From positions 42,844,362 through 42,908,361 of the forward strand of contig CM049307.1 of the NCBI GenBank assembly GCA_026874595.1: a stretch of DNA of 64,000 nt, in the 5' to 3' direction. Positions within the stretch are counted from its first letter, which is position 1, and every line of letters starts with the position of its first letter. The notes beneath the pieces were generated by a model. That model made no database searches and was not told the DNA's origin. It worked only from the letters and a program-made list of their open reading frames with translations. This document shows, one piece after another, positions 35,671-45,330 of the stretch. The position numbers and the translations under genes were made by a program. The DNA is from Sipunculus nudus. Lineage: Eukaryota; Annelida; Sipuncula; Golfingiida; Sipunculidae.

Positions 35671-37430
35671 CAGGAATATAACACAGAAAGAGAGATGGCA
35701 CCATTATTTTGACTTTTTCAAGGAATGAAGATAATGAAGATACCCTAGATAACATAATCTGCAAATTTTAAGATAATTTGTTAACAATAATTTGTATAGC
35801 TATTTTGTGTAAGTGATGGCAATTTATCTTATAGGGTTGGGGTGGGGGAGGGGGTGGGGTGGGGTGACTTGCTGGCGAGGGAGAGTATAAACATAAACAT
35901 GTTTATTTATATGTGTGTGTGTGAATGTGTGACTTTGGATGGGTGTTTATTTTTTCGTTGGAGGTTGGAGTAATATTTGGAGGAGGTCAATAGACGCTAT
36001 AATTAAGTCAAAAACATGCCAATGACAGAACAGAATGTAAGTTGCAATTAATGTATTGGATTTATTCTAGTAATGTTGATATAACATGAACTTAATAAGG
36101 CTCATATCATGACCATCTGAAGGTATCACTATGGCATTTTAAACCATGCTCTGAAAGGGTTCAATCAAGTTATAACCTGTAAAGCATTTTATTAATTTAA
36201 AACTTTATTTATTCACATGGACACAAAGACAACGTGGGTTGGCGTATCATAGTCGTACACATAAGAATATAATGTCAAAAATCGGCTGCAGTTCACGCCA
36301 CACAGTGCTTGCAGAATCGTGCTATAGATCGTTTTGACAGAAAACATTTAACACCATTTCACACTTAAAATTCTCTTTTTGTCGCATTAACCATGTTACC
36401 ATGTTTGTATTGCCATGTGTGTGATGATATTTATAGGTGCTGCCATCTTTATAATATTATGTAGATTATATATATTCCACATTCGTTTGTTGTGTGATGG
36501 GAGATTTCATCCAGATCCAAGACTTTGCTCTGATTTGATTGGCTGGTACACGTGACATTATTGACTGAAATTTTTTTAACAAATCATACAATCTCATGTT
36601 TTTTTGTGGATAAATAGATAGAAAAAAATGTTTTCTCCATTTATTGGGCTCATTTTATGTAAAATATATATTAATATTTTTTTTTATAGGCAATTATGTT
36701 ATATGATAATATAATGAGATTTGGAATACGTTTGCTTGACCTGTACCGATATGTAATGCTGCCACCTAGTGGTGTTATATAGAATAAGTGACACCCTTCC
36801 ACCAGAGGTCGTTTCTATATTAAAAACCAACCTCATCCTGGTGGGCACTGTGGGACGGAACGGACTACATATCTCAACTTTCAAACTTTAAAATAAAAAT
36901 GTGTTACATTTCAAGGAAACCCTTTTCATTTCACACGCACAAGCTTGCAAAAACCTAGCCCATAAGAATGAACTCCTCAATTGCCTTTTTTCAGTGACTG
37001 ACGCATTGTGGAGTCCATAGATTGCACCTGCAGTTAACTGTGATTATAACACTCCATACACAACTGTGAGATTTAACATATATCCATTGATTAATGTTCA
37101 GTACATCTATGTGTATTGTGTATTTGACCACTAAAAAACATTACTGTTCTCTTCTCAGCCCTATTTTGCACCAAGGAAGTTAAAATATGAACATAATAGT
37201 ACACAGGCCTAAAGCCTTATACAGGACTGCCACCAAATGCAAGATGTCTACCGGGGCTGTTAATGCTTCAACTCTCTCTGGACAAATACTATCAGTTGTT
37301 GATGTTACAGGTGCTTCATGCTTTCCAGGATGGTTATTTTTTATTACAGGCCTTTCGACATACAACATTATGTGAACATTGGTTTGCTAAAACCATAGGA
37401 AATATTTTTATTTCTAAGAGTAACTAATCG
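35671..37430. other. AT-rich DNA downstream of the lectin gene
   Basis: It includes a GT/G-rich patch at 35840-35935 and a stretch at 36953-36990 whose reverse complement recurs at about 54168-54212. Frames on both strands at 37180-37375 are open without any recognisable domain. Confidence 0.35.
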
Positions 37431-37467
37431 TATCGTGCTATAACCCCAGTTAGCCCTTTGGTGGGCC

Positions 37468-37513
37468 GGCGACGCAACAGAAACCTGAAACCTGTTGCGT
37501 CGCCGTCGGCGGC
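37468..37513. repeat. Perfect hairpin with 13-base GC-rich arms
   Basis: GGCGACGCAACAG (37468-37480) pairs exactly with CTGTTGCGTCGCC (37492-37504) over an 11-base loop. The 22 bases 37492-37513 occur exactly, reverse-complemented, at 54106-54127. It lies about 390-440 bases 3' of the lectin gene stop. Confidence 0.85.
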
Positions 37514-37903
37514 TAGCAAAAACCTTACTTACTACAAAAACACCCATGTTGATATGATTTGCCTTGATATTATTCTTATCCAATATATTTGAATGGAATA
37601 CATTACCCTCTTCATTACATTTATACCTACGCCATCTGTATATTTAGAAGTCGCAGTGCTTTGTGGGGGTTAGATTGTGACGCCCACAAACCCTAAAAGA
37701 ATAGTCATACTCTTGTGAATCTGATTCAGCGCTGTGTGTGGAACAACTGGTTGATCCATATGGAAAAAAAGGCTACCTGAATATCTTCTCTTGATCATGA
37801 TATGGTATCAGAAGTGGCTGATATAGCCCCATCGTCACCAAGTACAACAAATATACTGACGTAATAACTGATCGTAACAGTGTGAAAATGATGTTATTAT
37901 ATA

Positions 37904-38157
37904 TTAACCTTTGTATAACATACAACATCCCTCGCATGTCAAGTACAAGTCCATATCTTCCTTTGATAAACTAAATAAATTGCAAATCTTGTCGTCTGCT
38001 GTCGACGTGATGTGGACTGCCATGCAGTGAGGGGTTCGCGCGCAGAGGACGGCACACATGTTGTTAGAGCGGCTGACGTACTTGAAGAAAGGGTCTTCCA
38101 GGGTCATCCGTCCATCCTGGCGGGAAAACGTCTCATAGGACGCAAAGAAATAGTTTC
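37904..38157 (-). CDS. Lectin gene exon 4: PAN/apple-like domain and stop
   Basis: Acceptor TCGTATTTAG, then 254 bases to a TAA at 37906-37904. It encodes the C-x3-C-x5-C-x13-C pattern of a PAN/apple domain with the central segment CAVLCARTPHCMAV. The closing CEGCCMLYKG adds three more cysteines. A GT within the last codons could in principle act as a donor, so further 3' exons cannot be excluded, but the in-frame TAA is the simpler reading. Confidence 0.75.
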
Positions 38158-39598
38158 CTAAATACGAAAACATCTCATGTTACTTCTCATTTATAAAATT
38201 ATATATATATATAAGTATACCATGAGCACTCCGGTATGTGTGAAGTATAAACACTTAGAACCGACTAATTACTATATGAAACAAGCAAATACAACAGATA
38301 TATTTATCAAAGTTTCAGGTTCAGAAGTAAACAATGACATTGTAGAAACCATTCATGCTTATCAGGATTCATAAATAATCTAATATGTCAAAAAATAAAT
38401 AATATTTATCTTATAATTTAATCAAATTAATTAATCAATTATGTGTGCAATTTTAGTTTAGATATGCCCATAAAATCGTCATTGTTTCTCATCGATCTGA
38501 ACAAAATTTATCATATATTATTATGTTTTTGTTGCCTAGAGATTTAATTTCAATTTAAATATCCACAAGAAGATGTAGGTAACCTGTCTTAAGTTCACAA
38601 ATAAAGTTGGTTCTCATGTAGCAGAAGCCATCGTCCCAGAATCCCTCGGGCACAGTGATCCCCAGACAGTCCTGCATCAGACCAATGGAAATGATTTCTC
38701 CCGGATGTTTACCAAAGTTCGTCCACTCAGCAACACTTCCATCGTGCCATCTCCACTCATTCTCTGATGAAATTTGAAATTAAACTTTTTTTTAATTAGA
38801 TATTTTTTTGTTGAAGTTAACCGCCTCAATTTATTAATGCTAGCTTAATTAAAGAAGATAAATCTAGTATGGAAAAGATTTACTAACAGCTGTCACGAAT
38901 AGTTGGGGTCTCAGAAATAACCCCTTTGCCCAATCTCTTTGGGCCCGAGCTGCTCAACTGGCCAAAATAATGCACGGATGTGGTATGACTGTGAGTTGGA
39001 CGCATGTAATCTGTTGTTTACACACACAGCAACATCTCGGGATCAGCTACGTAATGGCTCATACAAAAACACTTGAAAACGACGAAATAACCGTTGTTAA
39101 TGACGACGTATTATACCGAAGCCACTTAACTTGCCACACTAGGTTATGAAAATAGCGTTCAGGTTAAATTGTCATGACAAATATTTAAGGTGCAAGGTGA
39201 ACCAGTGGAAATAAACTAAATGAGATAAAAAAAAAAAAAAAAAAAAAACAAAAAAAAAAACACGCACGTGATGGGTACAGCTGATTTTCATGCAACTAGA
39301 GATTGCTTCTTTAAGGTGCACTGTACCAGTTGACTTTATATGTAGATTACAAAATAGGTTGAATTACATGCTGATATAAGAGATATTGACTGTATTCTGT
39401 AGATGAGTGAACGGAGGAGTCAGCAGGAATGGTTGAGCTTCATTGGTACAATATTGCCGTCATATTAATGGCTAAAGGAGGGGCGACGTCACGGCCGGTA
39501 TTAATAAGAACCGAACGATATATATCCAATGTCCGCAACCTAAAACTGAAACATTGTGTTGGGACATTTTCTTTCCAACTTTTATTTCGACACAGTTC

Positions 39599-39645
<47 letters not shown>

Positions 39646-41533
39646 CTAGACAAATTTGAGTGCCGGCTAAATTTACGGACATTAGCGAAGCAAGCGGAGG
39701 TGGTCACGGGAGGGGTCCAGGATCCCGCCTTAGGGCCCCTGGTGGGGTCATCGGGCAAAGCCCTGATGAGGAGGAAGCAGCGCCCCCTGAAGCTTCTTGA
39801 TTTTACATGTTTTTAATGGCATTAGAAGGCTCTCAGACACTCACATTTCCATATAAATTAATATACGTATTTAAATTAAGCAACCAGGCCGTAAAATGAA
39901 TAATATTTATATCATAAACAGGTATGGTACTAAAACACACACGAGTGACGGGTATACTTTTATTTAGCTCTTAGAAATACTTAATTATGCAAGAATTATT
40001 ATTTACGACGGTCTTTTAACAATGGAAAACATGGTATAGCATGGTATGGTGCAGGTTTTCAAGCAATATTAATGTTTATTTTTAATTATCAATTATATAA
40101 ACTATCCCTAAAAATCTCTCCGAAAATTCTTCGTGGATTCTCCGGCTATCCAGGACTTTTACATATAAGCGTTAAACTGAAATTTTCTGGATGTGCACTG
40201 TGACCTTTAAATGGAGACCATCGATAGGGAAATGTGTGTACATAGCAAGTCTCTATATGTTCGGCTTGGACTAAATTGTAGTCATTACTACGCTGGGGTC
40301 GTGACATGAAAATGGTTGTCAGACAGAGATATACTCTTCAATGATTAGGAGAGAAAAAAAAACTCACCAATATCTTCGTCACTTCCGCCCATCCAGGAGT
40401 ATGTCCATCCTTGTGACATCACAGCTGTCACGATAAACGTGATTTCGGTCTTGTCCTCTAATTCAGCTTTATATCGTCTACAAGTGTCACGTGACCGTGT
40501 CCAGGTGGCCTCTGCTGATTCCATCAAATAACAAGAGTCCTCAAAATTTAACCAGCCAAGTGGACATCTAGCGCCATCTGTCGAGTTTAAACAAAAATTA
40601 CAATTAGGTTTATGGTATTCCGTAAAAAAGGATGTATTTTCGTGAGCGAGTGGTGTGCGATTAAATGTTTACCAGTACCAGTGGCATATCAGTAAAAAAC
40701 GGCAAGCTATAAGGCCTAAAATAATATTATTTCTTACCTTTTTTTGTATGTTTCGATAAAAATGTCATATGATCAGGAAAAGCATGATAATAACAAAATT
40801 GTTTTGCTAAACAGGTAATAGTACTTTATTTAAAAGGAAATCTATTCAAAATTGTATTATTTCACCCTCCTGAAGGAAATGTACGAGCGGCTGGAGCTCA
40901 AAATTGGTGAGCTTCTATTGAAAATCAAAATAAAAAATTTAATGAGAGGGGTTAAAATTGATGCCTGAGAACCATACCTCTTTTTTGGCCTCATAGCACT
41001 GATTTGTTTTTATTTTTCTATTATTTGAAAGAATAAATGCAATTTAGCTGCTGATATTTCGTTAAGTTTTAAAATGAGTTTACCCTTCCTCGACCAGGAC
41101 AACAATAAAAAAGAACAGCATGTGTATTATTTCCGAGAAATTGAGGAGACAAATCTAAATACATTGAACATTGCACCTTGGCGATTCCGGGAATTTAAAT
41201 AACGTAGAGAAATTTTCACACATTTTTAGCCGACATATTTTCAACATGAACATTTTAGACATTCAAACTTGGAAATGAAATCTAAAGCATCTAAAAAGTA
41301 ACGTACACCAAAGATATTTTAAACGGCCCATGTTTTCCAGGTTGTGAATCTGAAACTTAGTACCTCAGTTTTTAAACTGGACCATGTTGTTATACTGTGA
41401 AATATAAAATATATACCTCATACCTCAATTATGAAAAAGGAAACAAGATAATTTTAAACCGGAACATTACACCTCTATCTAAATTGAAAAATGAATCCTC
41501 AATTTTTAACTTTTAAATGGAACCTTGGTGCAC

Positions 41534-41567
<34 letters not shown>

Positions 41568-42199
41568 CTGAAAAATCAGTTAAAAATGTAACCAATATGA
41601 TTGGTTATGCCAATTTTGGTTGTTTTAACCAAAATATTGTTTATCTTAACCAACGCATTGTTAAAGTACTAACTAAACCAGTTAGTTATTCTGACTAATT
41701 TTTATTGGTTAACAGAATAAAAATACTGTTTGTACCTTAGCACACACATATGAACAGTTTTGTTGGTTGAGATAATATTGATAGATTTAACCAACACATT
41801 CGTAATTTCAACCAACTTGTTGGTTATGTAGTAACCAAATTCATTGGTCATTTGGACCAATTGTTATTGGTCGACCATTTGTTTGCATATATTTAACCAG
41901 TTTTCTTGGTTGAATTAAAAATTGTTTGATTTTACCAACATATTGGTTGTTTTTACCATGCAACTGATTGGTCAAGCACTAACCAAACCGATTGATCGGT
42001 TTTAACATCAGACACAAAAGTGCTCCAAATCAGTTATAAGTGATGCAAGCTTTACTGGCTGAGGGGCAAAACTTGTATGCAAGCGGTCACAGGTTCGATT
42101 TTAAGATCGGACATAATTTGTGTTTCACAAAAAACACAAATAATAAATTGTTTGGACATTTTTAAACCAATTTTTTGGTTGATTCGACCAATTTTTTTA

Positions 42200-42267
<68 letters not shown>

Positions 42268-42410
42268 TGTCCTTCTGGAACAACAATAATGCATAATGTT
42301 TACTGTATAGTTATCAGTACAGTCCCTCTCTCTTGGTTATATAACAACTCACACGACAACACATGTCCGCAGGACAGCAATATTAGGAACAGCAGATGTA
42401 CCACGGACAT
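37904..42410 (-). CDS. Secreted C-type lectin-like / PAN-domain protein gene, four exons
   Basis: Exons, minus strand: 42410-42353, 40577-40368, 38763-38584, 38157-37904. The joined coding length is 702 bases (233 residues plus TAA) and all three introns are phase 1 with GT-AG ends. Residues 1-19 (MSVVHLLFLILLSCGHVLS) are a signal peptide. Residues about 24-148 form a C-type lectin-like domain with the canonical six cysteines: C24 and C35 (the extra amino-terminal pair of long-form domains), C52, C122, C137 and C145, closing with FCYMRTNFICEL. A WDD triplet (132-134) replaces the WND motif. In the sugar-specificity position HPG (109-111) stands where EPN or QPD would be, so classical mannose or galactose binding is not predicted. 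Residues about 151-233 carry a PAN/apple-like cysteine pattern (C184, C188, C194, C208). Likely role: an extracellular recognition protein. Confidence 0.85.
38584..38763 (-). CDS. Lectin gene exon 3: second half of the C-type lectin domain
   Basis: Acceptor TTTCATCAG, donor G|GTTACC, phase 1 both sides, 180 bases. It encodes ENEWRWHDGSVAEWTNFGKH, the DCLGITV strand, FWDDGFCYMRTNFICELKT. The decayed paralogue at 55386-55567 aligns over its whole length. Confidence 0.88.
38764..40367 (-). other. Lectin gene intron 2
   Basis: It holds an A-rich tract (39227-39260) and a (TA)n array (39600-39645). The 120 bases next to exon 3, including AAGCTAGCATTA and ATTGAGGCGGTTA, are conserved upstream of the pseudogene exon 3 at about 55311-55385. 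Confidence 0.7.
39600..39645. repeat. (TA)n microsatellite
   Basis: About 45 bases of TA repeats in lectin intron 2. Confidence 0.95.
40368..40577 (-). CDS. Lectin gene exon 2: first half of the C-type lectin domain
   Basis: Acceptor TCGACAG at the high-coordinate end, donor G|GTGAGTT at the other, phase 1 on both sides, 210 bases. It encodes GARCPLGWLNFEDSCYLMES, then ATWTRSRDTCRRYKAELEDK, and ends with SWMGGSDED. This is the W-x-x-F-x-x-S-C-Y and helix-1 cysteine region of the fold. Confidence 0.85.
40712..40991 (+). mobile_element. R1 inverted-repeat element, copy 3
   Basis: The left end is shortened: AGGCCTAAAATAAT is followed directly by internal sequence. The interior (TTTCGATAAAAATGTCAT, AAATTGTATTATTTCA, GAGCGGCTGGAGCT) and the right end, GCCTGAGAACCATACCTC then TTTTTTGGCCT, match the other copies. 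It lies in lectin intron 1. Confidence 0.7.
41570..42200. repeat. Degenerate AACCAA / TTGGTT inverted-motif array
   Basis: About 450-600 bases in which AACCAA, TTGGTT and one-base variants appear every 15-25 bases on alternating strands, often as close palindromes such as AACCAACATATTGGTT-like pairs and ACCAATTTTTTGGTTG near 42170. Unit length is irregular, so it is not a simple minisatellite. No coding function. It lies in lectin intron 1. Confidence 0.6.
42042..42110 (+). repeat. tRNA-like repeat within the intron
   Basis: A-box-like TGGCTGAGGGG (from about 42057) and B box GGTTCGATTTT (42092-42102) sit at roughly tRNA spacing. The stems do not pair cleanly, so it is read as a tRNA-derived short element or pseudogene. 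Confidence 0.4.
42199..42268. repeat. (TA)n microsatellite
   Basis: About 65 bases of TA repeats, 85 bases from lectin exon 1. Overlapping open frames on both strands are artefacts. Confidence 0.95.
42353..42410 (-). CDS. Lectin gene exon 1: signal peptide
   Basis: The ATG at 42410-42408 opens 19 codons rich in Leu, Val and Ile, then one base of codon 20, then a consensus donor T|GTGAGTT. The hydrophobic core, small residues near the end and phase-1 junction are typical of signal-peptide exons. Joining to exon 2 makes codon 20 a Tyr, giving YGARCPLGW at the start of the lectin domain. Confidence 0.75.
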
Positions 42411-42480
42411 TCTCAGTAGTTAACAATTAGCGCTCAGATCAAGCTAGGCTGGTACCGGTAAACGCAATATACAAGGAAAT
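42411..42480 (-). promoter_or_regulatory. Putative core promoter of the lectin gene
   Basis: On the minus strand TATATT (42471-42466) lies about 56-61 bases upstream of the ATG. A start site about 30 bases further on would leave a short 5' UTR of some 25-30 bases. The box is seen; the start site is inferred. Confidence 0.3.
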
Positions 42481-43720
42481 ACCCGGTCTGTTCCATCACG
42501 GCAAGCGGTACGTGTATTTGTATGAATTTTGCACTCGCGGGAATGCGCACGAAAATAAAAAGAACCAGGCATCTATTAGTACAGTAATGAGAGTATATTT
42601 ACATTCCTCAGATTTGAAGGTCTTTTCTGTCATACTGGTAACAGATTTAACATAGTTAACCCCAATTTTATTTTGTTTACAGTTCTTAATTCGTAAACGC
42701 ATGTTTTAACGAACTCTTTGTCCTTGGTGAATAACTGAGTTAATACAAAATGACACAGAGAAGTGAACTAATGGGACGGAGCCATTATTGTCAAATGGAA
42801 TTTGTCTTTTTACTGGGAAAACGGCTTCTTAATTTACTTAATTCCTCTTAGAGAAAAATATGTAAAATGTATTAACAAACATATGTACTTAAACTGGGGC
42901 TTTTCTTGTATACAGATCGATAAAAAAAGCCATTTTGCATGAATGTCCAACATGTGTACCATGCAGAACATATGATCCAGAAAAATGCCTGTTACTTTTT
43001 TTGTTGTATCTTGGCAGCGTTATAACGACTGTTTTACTTAAGTGCATGCGCCATATGAATGTGATCACGTGACTGTGGTTTCCTTTGCCAATACCTCTAT
43101 AGTCTTCTGTTTGTCACTGTGTAAAAATAAATTCACTATCCGACTTAAATGAATCTGTGCATTCCGACAGGGGGAAATGGAGCAATTCACTCAAGATGTT
43201 CTTTTACAATCTGTTCCCCCTCTCTTTTTTTACCACAAAGTATGTCCTTGTCCTGTTAATGTTACGTTCTGTAGAACACGTTATTCAATGACAATTGATG
43301 ACAATGATACATTATTATACCGTTTTTACCAGCTGAAAAGTTCATTGCCGAACTTTTAGAATATAAAAAATTATTTTAATGTACTTCAGTAGCTAGAAAA
43401 CATGGAATTTTCAGTGAAAAAGAAAAAAAAGCAATCAAACATGTTACATGATTTATGTGGAACATTTCACCTCAGTATATAGTGAAGTTGGCTTACATCG
43501 GCTCATATCAGTCACCGGACACGTAGGGATCTCAAGCGGCACATTCCTCCTGATCAGTCCTAATGGTAAAAGCACTTGGTGCACTTTTTCCCTTGGCTAA
43601 GATCAGGAGAAGGATTAGTTTTCCATCTATCCTCATATAATCCTGCATGTTGGTTCCTTGTATTTGACCTTGTGGGTGGATGGTGCCGACTGGTTTTTGA
43701 CCCTAAACAAAGTAAGACCA
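42481..43720. other. AT-rich intergenic DNA upstream of the lectin gene
   Basis: No exon or repeat family that I can support. Confidence 0.35.
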
Positions 43721-43974
43721 AGGCCAAAGAAAAAAGGTATGGTTCTCAGGCACTTTTTTCAGAAATCAGTGCGGGCGGGCGATATTTTATTTTTGACCTT
43801 TTTTGTATATTTCGTTAAAATGTAATAAAATCAGGCACTACATAACAAAGAAAATCCTATTAAAAATGTATTATTTTAACTTCTCGAAAGACGAAAATCA
43901 AAATTAATTTTATGCGGGGTGTTAAAATTGATGCGGGCGGTGCCTGAGAACCATACCTTTAATTTTTTTGGCCT
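43721..43974 (+). mobile_element. R1 inverted-repeat element, copy 4 (cleanest ends)
   Basis: The left end AGGCCAAAGAAAAAAGGTAT then GGTTCTCAGGCAC is almost the exact inverse of the right end GTGCCTGAGAACCATACC then TTTAATTTTTTTGGCCT, giving about 33 bases of terminal inverted repeat. The interior is shorter than in copies 1 and 2 (254 versus about 345 bases), lacking the GAGCGGCTGGAGCT block. Confidence 0.8.
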
Positions 43975-45100
43975 AATTTTGCCCATATGTGACAATGTCC
44001 GATCCTTCCCCATTGATAAATGTCGTTTTTATGACACTAGGTCATTGATAGATCCTTCTCATCCCCTATTGATCCCTCGGTTTGCTGTGGCTCTCGGTCT
44101 CGAAGGCGATGGGAAGAGTCATAGGCGGAATTCGGTATCTCTGTCGAACGTAGAGATCACAAAATACCGAAGACTTTTTGAATATATTACAAACCGTCCC
44201 TTGCAAATTATATACGATATAAGCCTTTCTTTAGATTACGTTGATGGGACTTCATTTAGCCTTATATTGATAATGTTGTCATGTTCATGATCTTCTGAGG
44301 ACTTGAGTTAGGGAAAACAGTGGGACAGAACGAATGTTGTCCTTCCTGATCATCCAATCACTGAACATTTTGATGCATGATTATTCAGGAGGGGGACAGA
44401 CCTTTCCTTCATGTCGTTTGTGAAAGGCACAACAAATTAATATATAAAACCAGTTTCCCTCAGTCATCCAACCAAGCGGATGCGCCGTCCCTATATATAC
44501 ATAAATCCCAATCCTGAATACTGGATGTTTGGAAGATATATTGTCTGGCGCCAAGGTTAATGCAAGGAAACAGTGGTTATTCTTCAGTAGATGTGATACC
44601 CCACTCCTTGTTTTATTTCTTTCCTTAATTATATTCTTGATAAATTGGCATATTACGCGAAAAGCTACAGCTAGTTATTGTAAGAATAGTAAACAAAAAT
44701 CCGTTTCCAATTCGCTGGCGCCAGCTGGCGGCGACCACTGACGCTGAGTGTTCGGGTCGGACATATCACATGGTAAAAATGAAAAATTCAATTTTTTCTT
44801 TCCAGGAGACAACCGTCCTCTGACTTGTATTTGATATCACTTACAGACCAGCAACACTGGCTCATTGGACCTGAACTCCATAGACGATCAAAATGCGCAT
44901 GTTCCTGGAAAAAGCTGATTCACTCTGAATGTATTAAAAGCTGACATGATACTATGGGACTGCTATGTTAAGCAGTGCACCAAGATGGATTCCTAAAAGA
45001 TGATTCGTGAATTGATTCTCATACCCGGTAATCTGGCTGTGCCACATGCCAGGACCGTCGGCTGTTTATTGAGTACAGTAGATAGCATTTATTAAGCTTT
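43975..45100. other. Intergenic DNA, nothing assignable
   Basis: On the minus strand 44910-44850 is open between a TTTTTCCAG acceptor-like site and a GTAAGT (reading EHAHFDRLWSSGPMSQCCWS), but it has no domain and no partner exons, so I do not call it. Confidence 0.3.
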
Positions 45101-45103
45101 ATT

Positions 45104-45330
45104 TTGCCTCCGCCATGAGGGTATGCGTTCATCCGCGTTCCTGTGTGTATTTGTGAGTGTTTGTGTGCTTGTTCACCACATACCTCATGCAATCAAAAAC
45201 GGAATCTCATGAAATGTTCAGGGCACTTCCGAAAAATGCAAATAAAATTTCGATTAGATTTTGGTGTCGATCCGGAACACGACCCGTATTCAGGAACATG
45301 ATAAATGAATATTCACAAATGTATAGCCAA
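45104..45330 (+). mobile_element. CCTCCGCC-ended element, copy 2 (decayed)
   Basis: TTGCCTCCGCCATGAGGGTA, ATGCGTTCATCC and ACGGAATCTCATGAAAT match the element at 5878-6171. No right-hand inverse is recognisable. Confidence 0.45.

Larger units (their letters stand above)
40578..42352 (-). other. Lectin gene intron 1, repeat-laden
   Basis: It contains R1 copy 3 (40712-40991), a (CA)n(TA)n run (41534-41569), the AACCAA/TTGGTT array (41570-42200), a tRNA-like repeat (42042-42110) and a (TA)n array (42199-42268). Confidence 0.6.

Noticed and set aside
28078-42268. Clusters of Tyr-Ile repeat proteins
   Set aside because: They are translations of (TA)n microsatellites.
44850-44910. Short exon-like stretch between TTTTTCCAG and GTAAGT on the minus strand
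   Set aside because: Only about 20 codons with no domain and no partner exons; such spacing of splice-like words is expected by chance in 64 kb.
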